Source: Marinomonas sargassi (GTDB lineage: Bacteria; Pseudomonadota; Gammaproteobacteria; Pseudomonadales; Marinomonadaceae). From it: a stretch of 64,000 bases of DNA. A program made the position numbers and the translations under genes. Shown in pieces: positions 17,567 through 25,537 of the stretch (its first letter is position 1; each line of letters opens with the position of its first letter). The stretch is from contig NZ_JAOVZB010000003.1 of the NCBI RefSeq assembly GCF_025716875.1, positions 370,147 through 434,146 on the forward strand. The letters run 5' to 3'. Below the pieces are notes generated by a model. That model worked only from the letters and a program-made list of their open reading frames with translations, did no database searches and was not told where the DNA came from.

Positions 17567-18928
17567 ATGTCGTCCTCACCATCTTACCTTAGAAAAAATA
17601 TTGCTCTAGCTTGGCCATTAGCTCTGAACGGCCTATTGATGCAGTCCATGCTGATGATAGACACGCTATTAGTTTCTCCTCTTGGAGAAATTCCACTCGC
17701 CGCTATGGGAATTTCTGGTGCCATCTTAATATTTATTTTAGGCATACAGATGGCTCTGGCAAACGGCACTCAGCTTGTTCTAAGCCGCGCAGTTGGCTCC
17801 AATAACCAAGAAGCCCTTTCTAAAGGTTTTTGGAGTGGACTCACAATAAACTTCTCTGTTGCTTTCTGTTTTTGGCTGCTGCTGCATTTTTTCAGCCTAG
17901 ATCTCATCACAGCTTTAACCAAGGATACTGTTTTACAGGTCAAGACCCATGGCTACCTAACATACGCACAGTATCTTATTCCCCTCACTGCTATTACTCA
18001 GGTACAAGTCGCTTTATTCAATAGCAGAGGGCAAAGTAAAATCCCTTTAAAAGGCTATCTAATCGAAATGCCATGCAACGTTTTGTTGTCATACCTTTTA
18101 ATTTATGGGTTTCAAAACATTGTAGGCATGGGCGTTGAAGGTGCTGCACTGGGCAGCTTACTTGCCATGTTAATTCGAACTTTTTATTTAATGGCATATA
18201 TAAAGTTGGATAGAGAATTAAACCTAACGCTAACTACCAATCTATCTGAGTTTATAAGCAGTATCCGCTCACATTGTATCGAGGTTTTTCCTGTTGCCGC
18301 CAACATTACTATTCTGCAGATTGGCATTAGTATCTACCAACTTCTCTACTCTCAACTTAATATCAACGCTTATGTTGCTATTACTCTTGTCATGCCATGG
18401 CTTAAGGGTGGTAGCCAATTCATTACTGCATGGGCGCACTCTTCTGCCATTAGTATTAGTCAGATGATAGGTTCACGAAAGCTGGAAAATTTACCTTACA
18501 ACATCAACAAGAGTATTGATGTTGCCGTGATGGTTTCCATTGCCTGTGCATTCCTTTTTTTCCTATTCAGCTTAATGTTGCCAAGTATCTACCCCGACTT
18601 AGAAGAAGAAACCTATATTGCGCTCAACTTGATAGCCCCTCTCTACATTTTGTTGCCCATTGTAAGAGGCTACAATACTGTCCATGGCCATGTATTGAGA
18701 GCACTAGGGAAAACAACTTCAGTATTTAAAATTAACTTCATAGGACAGTGGGTTATCTCTATCCCCTTGTGCGCATTATTAATTTTATACTTTGATGTTT
18801 CGATATTCTGGGCTTTTGCTATACAACCCTTTGAGGAGGTTGTTAAGGCACTTCCCTTCCGTCAGTTGGCGCGAAAATCAATCAAAGAATTTGATAAGAA
18901 TAAAGCGGATAACCTGATGTACGATTAA
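17567..18928 (+). CDS. MATE family efflux transporter
   Basis: A 453-residue inner-membrane protein with about 12 hydrophobic segments arranged as two homologous halves, the MATE (NorM/DinF) plan. Typical segments are LAWPLALNGLLMQSMLMIDTLL near the N-terminus and GVEGAALGSLLAMLIRTFYL at mid-protein. It would export cationic drugs or metabolites using a Na+ or H+ gradient; the substrate cannot be told from sequence. The start has an aaagga ribosome site. Genes on both sides are unrelated. Confidence 0.9.
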   Translation: MSSSPSYLRKNIALAWPLALNGLLMQSMLMIDTLLVSPLGEIPLAAMGISGAILIFILGIQMALANGTQLVLSRAVGSNNQEALSKGFWSGLTINFSVAFCFWLLLHFFSLDLITALTKDTVLQVKTHGYLTYAQYLIPLTAITQVQVALFNSRGQSKIPLKGYLIEMPCNVLLSYLLIYGFQNIVGMGVEGAALGSLLAMLIRTFYLMAYIKLDRELNLTLTTNLSEFISSIRSHCIEVFPVAANITILQIGISIYQLLYSQLNINAYVAITLVMPWLKGGSQFITAWAHSSAISISQMIGSRKLENLPYNINKSIDVAVMVSIACAFLFFLFSLMLPSIYPDLEEETYIALNLIAPLYILLPIVRGYNTVHGHVLRALGKTTSVFKINFIGQWVISIPLCALLILYFDVSIFWAFAIQPFEEVVKALPFRQLARKSIKEFDKNKADNLMYD

Positions 18929-18993
18929 GCTTCTCTAATCAATATTAGGGATCAATCATCACACCACCGCAGTTCAAAATAAAAGGCTAAGTA

Positions 18994-19338
18994 ATGAAAA
19001 GTAAGAACATCGTATACTCCACAGACCAAGGTCGAATGTGCCCAGATTGTGGGAATGCAATTTCAGATTGCCAATGCAAAAGTGACAGCATACTTGGCGA
19101 TGGTAACGTTTTGATATTCCTAGAGACGAAAGGCCGTAAAGGCAAAGGGGTTAGCATTGTAAAAGGCCTTCCTCTTACTGAAGCTGAGTTAAAAAAACTC
19201 GGTAAGAAACTTAAAAGCCAATGCGGTACTGGTGGCGCAGTTAAAAACGGTCAAATTGAAATTCAAGGAGACAATAGACAAAAGCTCAAAGAGCTACTTG
19301 AAAAAGAGGGTTATAAAAGCAAACTTTCAGGAGGCTAA
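18994..19338 (+). CDS. yciH: SUI1/YciH family translation factor
   Basis: A 114-residue homologue of eukaryotic eIF1. The N-terminus has a CPDCGNAISDCQC cluster that could bind zinc. The SUI1 fold follows, including GKGVSIVKGLPL, the CGTGGAVKNGQIEIQGD core and KLKELLEKEGY. In E. coli, YciH influences fidelity of initiation-codon selection and stress translation. Length and spacing are normal. It starts 65 bases after the MATE gene and ends at an AT-rich hairpin. Confidence 0.92.
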   Translation: MKSKNIVYSTDQGRMCPDCGNAISDCQCKSDSILGDGNVLIFLETKGRKGKGVSIVKGLPLTEAELKKLGKKLKSQCGTGGAVKNGQIEIQGDNRQKLKELLEKEGYKSKLSGG

Positions 19339-19341
19339 AGC

Positions 19342-19365
19342 AGCTAAAAAAACTCTTTTTTAGCT
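19342..19365 (+). terminator. AT-rich terminator after yciH
   Basis: A 10-bp stem (agctaaaaaa / ttttttagct, loop actc) lies 4 bases after the stop codon. The stem is weak, with only two GC pairs, but well placed. Confidence 0.55.
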
Positions 19366-19496
19366 AAAGAACTTCCTCAATAGGTCGATAACTAGATGGG
19401 TTAACGAATTAACCACTAATTTTTCTCCCTACAACGTTTTTTCTTATAGTAAATAATGGAACAGTTTACTAAGAAAGGTTTAGTAATAGAGGTGTT

Positions 19497-20507
19497 ATGT
19501 TCCAACAAGATGTAAACCAAGCTAACTCACTTATGAAGGCAGCCATCCCTTTGATGGCTAAATTGGACATACCGCCAACACCATTCAATTATGGAGTTTG
19601 GTTTGAATACGTTTCCAATCGTACTCCAAAATTAAACGCCTCTGTAGACAAAGCATTACGTAAATTCGGTGGCCTCCCTGCTTTCGTCTCTCAAGATATT
19701 TTCAATGAGTTCATCTTAACTGAAGACTTTCAATGCGCTCAATCTCAGGGACCTACTCTTAAAAAGCTCACTCATGACTTGGCTAACGAAACAGACCAAG
19801 TTAACGATGAGCTGAAAAATTTTAAAAGAACTCTCAGCAAAGCTACCAAAGCGATCAATAAAGCAAACGACGTCGCTCACATCGAGAAATTAACATCCTT
19901 ACTTGAACAACGCACATTTCAAGTCAATCAAATTGTAGAACAATTTAGTGAAACCTTAATCGCAGCTCAAGAAGAAATAGATTTACTGAAAGCAGAGCTA
20001 TCGGATGCTAAACTCAATACGGAATTAGACCAGCTAACCTCATTAATGAATAGAAAAGGCTTAGAGAGAGCACTATTTTCCCTTGCTCCCTATTCAGAAG
20101 ATGACCTCAGCTTACTTTTTGTTGATATAGATAACCTAAAGAAAATCAATGAAGAAAATAGCAAAGCCATTTGCACATCACTGATACGCTATTTTGCAAA
20201 ACTATTATCCAGCCATACACCTGAGGGTTCTCATCTAGCTAGGTTAAATGGCGGACAATTTGCAATATTGCTTAGTGAAACGGAACTGAGTTTAGCCTCT
20301 CAATTTGCAGAAAATTTACGTAAAAAAGTATCAGTTCAAAAAATCCGTAATAAAAACACTAAGACTATTCTTGATTCTGTTACGGTTTCTATAGGTGTTG
20401 CCACTCTGTTCGGCAACGAAAGCCCAAGCGACCTTATAAAACGATCTGAAGATTTCTTAGTACATGCTAAAAAGTCTGGAAAAAACTGTGTCGTTCACCG
20501 TAAATAG
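19497..20507 (+). CDS. GGDEF-domain protein with degenerate active site
   Basis: A 336-residue soluble protein. Residues 1-165 are helical with a coiled-coil stretch before the GGDEF domain. That domain starts at ELDQLTSLMNRKGLERAL and keeps LLFVDIDNLKKINEE and VTVSIGVATLF, but its signature reads N-G-G-Q-F in place of G-G-D/E-E-F. Without the acidic pair it is unlikely to make c-di-GMP and may act as a GTP or c-di-GMP sensor. It is followed after 20 bases by a thioesterase gene, so the two are probably an operon. Confidence 0.88.
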   Translation: MFQQDVNQANSLMKAAIPLMAKLDIPPTPFNYGVWFEYVSNRTPKLNASVDKALRKFGGLPAFVSQDIFNEFILTEDFQCAQSQGPTLKKLTHDLANETDQVNDELKNFKRTLSKATKAINKANDVAHIEKLTSLLEQRTFQVNQIVEQFSETLIAAQEEIDLLKAELSDAKLNTELDQLTSLMNRKGLERALFSLAPYSEDDLSLLFVDIDNLKKINEENSKAICTSLIRYFAKLLSSHTPEGSHLARLNGGQFAILLSETELSLASQFAENLRKKVSVQKIRNKNTKTILDSVTVSIGVATLFGNESPSDLIKRSEDFLVHAKKSGKNCVVHRK

Positions 20508-20527
20508 ATATTTCTAAAGGCTAAATT

Positions 20528-20938
20528 ATGAATAACCCTATAAATCAAACTCACAGTGTCAACTTTGAAGTACGAGATTATGAGTGTGATATGCAGGGCA
20601 TAGTAAACAATGCCGTTTATCAAAACTACTTAGAACATGCACGACATCAATTCATTCACTCTAAGGGACTAGATTTTGCCGAAATTACATCGCAAGGCAT
20701 AAATCTAGTTCTCACTAAAGCAGAATTAGATTACAAACGCTCTCTGAAAAGCAATGACCGATTTTATATCACCACAACAGCTAAACAAGTATCAAAGCTT
20801 AAAATAGCCTTTTATCAAGAAATTTACCTAACAGACAGCAAGCAACTAATGCTAAAAGCAAAAATGACAGTCGCCTCTACAACTAATACGGGCAAACCTA
20901 TTCTTTTTAAGCAAGCAGACAAGCTGTTTGAGCTGTAA
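20528..20938 (+). CDS. Acyl-CoA thioesterase, 4HBT hotdog family
   Basis: A 136-residue hotdog-fold thioesterase. The active-site region VRDYECDMQGIVNNAVYQNYLEHAR carries the conserved Asp of 4-hydroxybenzoyl-CoA/YbgC-type enzymes. It probably hydrolyses an acyl-CoA or acyl-ACP; chain preference is unknown. It follows the degenerate GGDEF gene by 20 bases. It is not the ybgC of the Tol cluster by position, although it belongs to the same superfamily. Confidence 0.85.
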   Translation: MNNPINQTHSVNFEVRDYECDMQGIVNNAVYQNYLEHARHQFIHSKGLDFAEITSQGINLVLTKAELDYKRSLKSNDRFYITTTAKQVSKLKIAFYQEIYLTDSKQLMLKAKMTVASTTNTGKPILFKQADKLFEL

Positions 20939-21141
20939 AAACCTAATTTTAAAACGACATAAAAAAGTTATCACATTAAGATTTTTGACCCTAAGAATAA
21001 TGTGTATTTATGTTTATTTAATACCAATATGTTTATTTTTGTTTACAAAATAGGTATTTGATATTCAAAGCCGTTATATTCAATTTATGGTAAGTAACAG
21101 TTTGCACTTCTGAGTTTTAATGAGGCTTATTAGCGATAATA

Positions 21142-21881
21142 ATGACAAAAATAAATAGCCTAAAAAACAATTACCCAACTATCGCCATTTTAACTAATAC
21201 AATGGCAACACCTTTTACAGAAGGTATCATTTTTGGGGCCGCTGACTTCGCGAAACAGCATAATTATAATATTTTATGCTTTTCTGGGTCGAAGTTTGCC
21301 AAACATACCCCCACTGATATGTCTCGTCACAGAATTTTTGAGCTAATAGATTTAGACTTAATTGATGGCATTATCATACCAATAGGGTCTTTGAGCCGTT
21401 TTATCTCTCGTGAAGAGCACGCGAGCTTTCTAAGCAAGTTTTCAGGCATCCCCATAATAACCATTAATAGCGATGTACCCGGCTATATTGATATAGGTTT
21501 CTCTGCACAAAAGGGCATGTTTGATCTAGTAGCCCACCTACACAACGACCACTCAGTAAGGCGCTTTGCTTTTGCAGGAATCACAGGCACCCATAGATCA
21601 ACACAACTAAAAAAACAGAGTTTTATCGATGCCCTACAAGACCACAATATAAAGTTCGATGAAAAATTTCTGATCACAAGCGCAATGTATCGTAACGCCC
21701 CTTTAGATGGGCTAGAAGAACTATTTAATTGCAAACGTAATTCTTGGCCGCAAGCCATTGTTTCAGCAACGAGTAGCATAGCAAAAGATATCATCTCTAA
21801 ATTATCACTACAGAATATTCGCGCCCCGAAGATGTAATAGTAACAGGAAGTATGGACGCCAAAGACTCAGGCGTTGCGTAG
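21142..21881 (+). pseudogene. LacI-type periplasmic-binding-like sensor gene, frameshifted and truncated
   Basis: The open part encodes 231 residues of a type 1 periplasmic-binding (LacI sensor) domain: IAILTNTMATPFTEGIIFGAA, DGIIIPIGS, FAFAGITGTHRSTQ. There is no DNA-binding domain in front. The frame stops at 21835-21837 just after RAPKM. Moving by one base at the CCCC run (21824-21827) restores EDVIVTGSMDA, the classical PEDVAVTGFDD motif of the family, but this frame stops at 21879-21881. So one base was probably lost and the rest of the gene, perhaps a GGDEF or kinase output, is gone. AT-rich sequence with no recognised promoter precedes it. Confidence 0.75.
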
Positions 21882-21907
21882 GGTTGTAAATGCAACTGTG
21901 CGTCCAT
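21852..21907. repeat. Nested inverted repeat at the broken end of the sensor pseudogene
   Basis: An outer 8-bp stem (atggacgc 21852-21859, gcgtccat 21900-21907) encloses an inner 5-bp stem (gttgc 21873-21877, gcaac 21892-21896). It overlaps the last codons of the restored frame. It may be a terminator, or the scar of a small inserted element that replaced the 3' part of the gene. Confidence 0.4.
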
Positions 21908-21988
21908 CTATTTTCTCCTATGAAAAAATTGTTATTTAATCGTACGTTTTTAACCGCTTATCCATGGCAATTTGTTGTTCATCCTGCT

Positions 21989-23002
21989 CTAAAAAACCTG
22001 ATTTTTTACCCCTTTCCATTGGCATTTATCTTCTTTTAGAGAATGAATATTGGTGGAATTTAACTGAACATGATTAAAAATGCATTGGCTAAGTTGAGCA
22101 TAACTTAGGTTGGCATAGGCTAGCTGACTATGGGAAAAATTAACCTTCGACATATTGGCTTGTTTAAAAATCGACTGGGTTAAATCACACCCAATCAGAG
22201 AACAATCCTGTAAATGCGCGTCGGTAAATTTACTATTATCCAAATCGCCCCCATCAAACTGACAATTCTTGAGAACACTCTTTGTAAACAAGGATTTCAT
22301 CAATTTGGCCTGACGAAAATCCACCGATTCCAGCTCACTGTTGGAAAAACTGCAGTTGCTTACCGTGGCCCCATAAAAATTGGTTTTTACTAAACGGTTA
22401 CCATTACAAGTACAAAAATGAAACTTCAAATTAGAGAAATCTAAACCACTCAAATCACATTGAAGTAATAACACCCTTTCAAACTCGCAATGCTTCAGCA
22501 TCAATGTGGAAAAATCTGTATCCATCCACGAGACTTTGATAAATTGGTTATGTTGAAATTCAGTATCGTTCATTATCAGCTTAGTAAGAGATACGGTTAG
22601 CCATTGGCAATAATTAAACTGAGCGTTGGATAAATCCCCCAAACTAAAAGCACAAAAAGTCAGTGTTACTTGATTCCAAACAGACGCCTTAACTGAACAA
22701 TCACTGAAATTTAATTTTTTGACCTCGCCATGCCATTGGCTGCTATCTAGTAGACACTTAACAAGTTGGGCAGAACGATAATAGTTATCGGAGAATTGCG
22801 CATTCGTCATGCTGCATTCACTAAAAAACGTCTTACTTAAATCACTCTTTTTAAACACACAACCATCGAACATACAGTGAATAAAATGCGCACCTGCAAG
22901 GTCAAAGTGATCGAAGTTCAAATGCCGAAAATCGAGATCTTGCATAATCTTTTGATCGACAATGGATTGACGTATCTGGGCAAAGCTGCCTTTTGCTTTC
23001 AT
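21989..23002 (-). CDS. Pentapeptide-repeat protein
   Basis: A 337-residue protein made almost wholly of A(D/N)LxF-type five-residue repeats, for example LDFRHLNFDHFDLAGAHF and CVFKKSDLSKTFFSECSM, from about residue 20 to 325. Such proteins fold as a right-handed quadrilateral beta-helix. Known functions include gyrase protection (Qnr, MfpA) and roles near type VI effectors, but no such neighbour is seen and many members have no known role. Cys content is unusually high (about 20). No signal peptide or membrane segment is seen. Confidence 0.88.
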   Translation of the reverse strand: MKAKGSFAQIRQSIVDQKIMQDLDFRHLNFDHFDLAGAHFIHCMFDGCVFKKSDLSKTFFSECSMTNAQFSDNYYRSAQLVKCLLDSSQWHGEVKKLNFSDCSVKASVWNQVTLTFCAFSLGDLSNAQFNYCQWLTVSLTKLIMNDTEFQHNQFIKVSWMDTDFSTLMLKHCEFERVLLLQCDLSGLDFSNLKFHFCTCNGNRLVKTNFYGATVSNCSFSNSELESVDFRQAKLMKSLFTKSVLKNCQFDGGDLDNSKFTDAHLQDCSLIGCDLTQSIFKQANMSKVNFSHSQLAYANLSYAQLSQCIFNHVQLNSTNIHSLKEDKCQWKGVKNQVF

Positions 23003-23149
23003 TGGATCAGCTTCCGTTGTGTGACCTCACGATACTTTCTCCATCGCCGATAGGGGTAACATGTCGTATCTCGCATTAATGTGTCGGAAAATTATAAGAG
23101 TTTTCGAAGGTCTGTATAGGATTTTTTTGATCCCCTAAAGAGGACTAAG

Positions 23150-23302
23150 TTAAAAAATAGAAATTAATAGAGCCGAAAACAAAATACACATTACAAATAT
23201 TGAGATTTTAGATTTGTTAGAGTTATTAACCTTTTCCCTAGATGACTCAATATCATTGATAACTGCAGACCTTACACTCCCCCCTTTTTTAAACTCTTTA
23301 AT
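23150..23302 (-). other. Candidate programmed -1 frameshift site and alternative C-terminal tail
   Basis: On the minus strand the heptamer A AAA AAG (23290-23284) is in the zero frame of the zinc-ribbon gene, followed by five G. It is the slippery heptamer used in E. coli dnaX. An aaggag motif lies 14 bases upstream, similar to the stimulatory internal Shine-Dalgarno of dnaX. The -1 frame runs on past the zero-frame stop for 42 codons to TAA at 23152-23150. It encodes a polar linker and a hydrophobic C-terminal helix (ISIFVMCILFSALLISIF). A plain indel in the A6G6 tract is the alternative explanation. Confidence 0.5.
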
Positions 23303-23997
23303 TTCTCCTTATCTTCACTTACCTCAGCTTTATAGCGATCAATAATCGTATTTAAAGAACCCCCTAATAGGCTACAATAAGTTTTACCAGCATCAGTTTC
23401 TTGAATTAAACTTAAAATATCATCTGGATTTATAGCCAGTTGATGTATCAAAGTGTATTGAGGCCTGCCAATCCTATATGCACTATTGGAAAAAATTGAT
23501 TCTCTCTCCCGACCATAACCAGAAATCATAAATCCAGCAACTAAACTAGCTAATAAGCCACTATTAGTATTTTTCTCACCTTGTATTTGCCTTAACATTG
23601 AGCAATAAGTTAAAAACACTCCCTCCCAATCATTTTGGGACACCCCAATGGATAAATTTTTATTCAAAACTCTCCACTTGGCATCTGAAACCAAGACATT
23701 TACTTCATCCAGCTTCCATTCCTTCGCAAGGTATTTACGGGCTTCAAGCACATCTCCATTAGCTTCAAACCAAGCCTCCCAATTACCATCAGATAAAGCT
23801 TTTAATTCCTCTATTAGAAATCGATACAATCGTATCTTGCCTGACAACGACTCGTTTCGAGGGTATATAGACTTCTTACATGATTTACATTTTGCTTTAC
23901 GCTTAGGGATCTTATCTAGTTGGTATTCACAATAAGGACAAGTAATTTCTGTTCCACACGTCCTAGCAAGCTCTTTTAATTGGTTTTTCCTTTCCAT
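23272..23997 (-). CDS. Zinc-ribbon protein of unknown function with possible -1 frameshift extension
   Basis: A 241-residue protein I do not recognise. Residues 19-42 carry two CxxC pairs (CPYC...CKSC), a zinc ribbon. The middle is helical, with a segment (LLASLVAGFMISGYG) that is hydrophobic but short. The frame ends SLKKGGV-stop. The codons for LKK form the heptamer A AAA AAG in the zero frame. A -1 shift would bypass the stop and add 42 residues that end in a membrane helix (see the next entry). It lies in an accessory patch of odd and broken genes. Confidence 0.7.
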   Translation of the reverse strand: MERKNQLKELARTCGTEITCPYCEYQLDKIPKRKAKCKSCKKSIYPRNESLSGKIRLYRFLIEELKALSDGNWEAWFEANGDVLEARKYLAKEWKLDEVNVLVSDAKWRVLNKNLSIGVSQNDWEGVFLTYCSMLRQIQGEKNTNSGLLASLVAGFMISGYGRERESIFSNSAYRIGRPQYTLIHQLAINPDDILSLIQETDAGKTYCSLLGGSLNTIIDRYKAEVSEDKEKLKSLKKGGV

Positions 23998-24211
23998 GTT
24001 TACTCCATATCAATAAACAGCTTTAAACTAAAATGAGTGTAGTTTTTGATAACTCTTATATCTTACAATTACGAGAAAAAACTATACACGAAGTAATGAA
24101 ACCCTGCTCACTACATTAGATATATCTAAAGTAGGTTAGAATAGACTTATAATTCAAAGCATATAAATAGTATGGCACTTTACAGCCTTTAAAAATTAGG
24201 AGTACATAAAC

Positions 24212-24724
24212 ATGGGATGGTTAATTTTCTGGATAGCTTGCGGGCTAATATCTGCAACTATAGCATCAGGAAAAGGTAGAAGCGGTATAGGATGATTTTT
24301 TATTGGCGCACTCTTAGGCCCTATAGGAACTATACTCTCTCTCGTAACAAGCAAAGATGATGACGGAATACTTAAAAGCGGAAACCAAAAGAAATGCAAA
24401 CTGTGTGCTGAGCTGATAAAACTTGATACCAAAATCTGTAAGCATTGCGGAAACAATCAGACATCCAACACACCTTTATTAACCGATATGGAGTCTACTC
24501 ATAAAGATTTACAAGAAGCTATCTACAAGAATGAAGCAGAGAAAGTAAAAGCAATAATTGATGCTAACATAGATCCTAGAAACAATGATCCCACTATTAG
24601 CCACTTAGATTACGCAAAAGTGTATAAAAACTCTGAAATTATTAATTTAATAGAATCTAAATTAAAGCAGAACGAAATAAGTAGGTATGACCTGACAAAC
24701 AAAAAAGGTTATAAAAACCCTTGA
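24212..24724 (+). pseudogene. Membrane/zinc-ribbon/ankyrin-like gene interrupted by an in-frame TGA
   Basis: From ATG 24212, with an aggag ribosome site, the frame reads MGWLIFWIACGLISATIASGK, hits TGA at codon 28 (24293-24295), then continues FFIGALLGPIGTILSLV to a stop at 24724. Otherwise it is one frame of 170 codons: two membrane helices, a CxxC...CxxC zinc ribbon (CKLCAEL, CKHCG), and an ankyrin-like tail (DLQEAIYKNEAEKVKAIIDA). In relatives the stop position after GIG is usually Trp, so TGG to TGA is the simplest change. The ATG at 24488 could start a 78-residue remnant, but it has no clear ribosome site. Confidence 0.7.
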
Positions 24725-24741
24725 TTTAAAAGGGCTTTTTT
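24713..24741 (+). terminator. Weak terminator after the interrupted gene
   Basis: A 5-bp stem (ccctt / aaggg) flanked by an A-run before and a T6 run after overlaps the end of the gene. Confidence 0.4.
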
Positions 24742-24748
24742 AAAATAA

Positions 24749-24836
24749 TGGCGGTGAGCAAGAGATTCGAACTCTTGATGCCTTTCGACATACACGCTTT
24801 CCAGGCGTGCTCCTTCGGCCACTCGGACAGCTCACC
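24749..24836 (-). tRNA. tRNA-Ser(GGA)
   Basis: Read on the minus strand it folds as a class II tRNA: acceptor GGTGAGC paired with GCTCACC, anticodon stem CACGC/GCGTG with loop CTGGAAA (anticodon GGA, Ser codons UCC/UCU), a long variable arm, T loop GTTCGAATC, and encoded CCA. The length is 88 bases including CCA. Confidence 0.95.
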
Positions 24837-24926
24837 ATTAACTTACATACAATGTAATTTATGGCGCGTATAGTAGTGATAAAGAACAAATATTGCAAGA
24901 GAAAAACTAAGCAATTCCTTTAAAAA

Positions 24927-25493
24927 TTAATCTCTTACCCACTCAAGCCTGTCTGACAACTTAGTGTCTAAAACTTTTTTTCCGGCATCTTTAGCTGTGC
25001 CTACGTAAATCAAACCAACTATTTGATCTTCCTCTTTAAGACTTAACAAATCTTTCGTTGCTTGCGTGAAGCAAGCAGGTCCAGTTCGCCATATGGCACC
25101 ATAACCTAAAGCATTTAGCCCTAATAACGCCTGTTGCGCCGCCGCAGATACTGCCATAACTTGTTCTATTGCAGGGACTTTGGAGTGGTCTTGCACATGA
25201 GCATAGATAAGTAAAATTGCTGGAGCTCTATAGGCTTTTTTTATAAAAGCCTCTTTCTTACTATCGGCAATGGATTCAACTTCAGCCATCGCATGACGCC
25301 AATAGATCTGCCCTAACTGATTACGCCCTTCTCCTTCATAAATACGAAAGCGCCACGGCTTTAAGTTGCCATGATCTGCTGCACGACTAGCTGCATCAAG
25401 AATCAACTCCCATTCAGCAACATTAGGAGCAGGTTCATTTAAAATAGGCTGAGATACTCTGTTACGCATAAACTTGATGAATTCTTGGCTCAT
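24927..25493 (-). CDS. Nitroreductase family protein, YdjA-like
   Basis: A 188-residue FMN-binding oxidoreductase of the small YdjA subgroup. Family features are RNRVSQPILNEPAPN at the N-terminus, AASRAADHGNLKPWRF around the flavin site and LNALGYGAIWRTGP near the C-terminus. It would form a homodimer with NAD(P)H as donor; the natural acceptor is not known. It lies 44 bases downstream of nadA on the same strand and may be co-transcribed with it. Confidence 0.88.
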   Translation of the reverse strand: MSQEFIKFMRNRVSQPILNEPAPNVAEWELILDAASRAADHGNLKPWRFRIYEGEGRNQLGQIYWRHAMAEVESIADSKKEAFIKKAYRAPAILLIYAHVQDHSKVPAIEQVMAVSAAAQQALLGLNALGYGAIWRTGPACFTQATKDLLSLKEEDQIVGLIYVGTAKDAGKKVLDTKLSDRLEWVRD

Positions 25494-25537
25494 ATATTAC
25501 CCCGCAAAGCTAAATCTTTTTTACACGTATTGAAAAG

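Noticed and set aside
21989..23002. Pentapeptide-repeat protein as a Qnr-type quinolone resistance factor
   Set aside because: Length and Cys-rich repeats differ from Qnr and the repeat is shared by many unrelated proteins. No evidence for gyrase binding can be seen.
23648..23935. A 95-codon plus-strand frame opposite the zinc-ribbon gene
   Set aside because: It has no ribosome site and is fully antisense to a better supported gene.
24293..24295. TGA as a selenocysteine codon
   Set aside because: The position lies in a membrane helix where relatives usually have Trp. No SECIS-like hairpin directly follows and no redox motif surrounds it.
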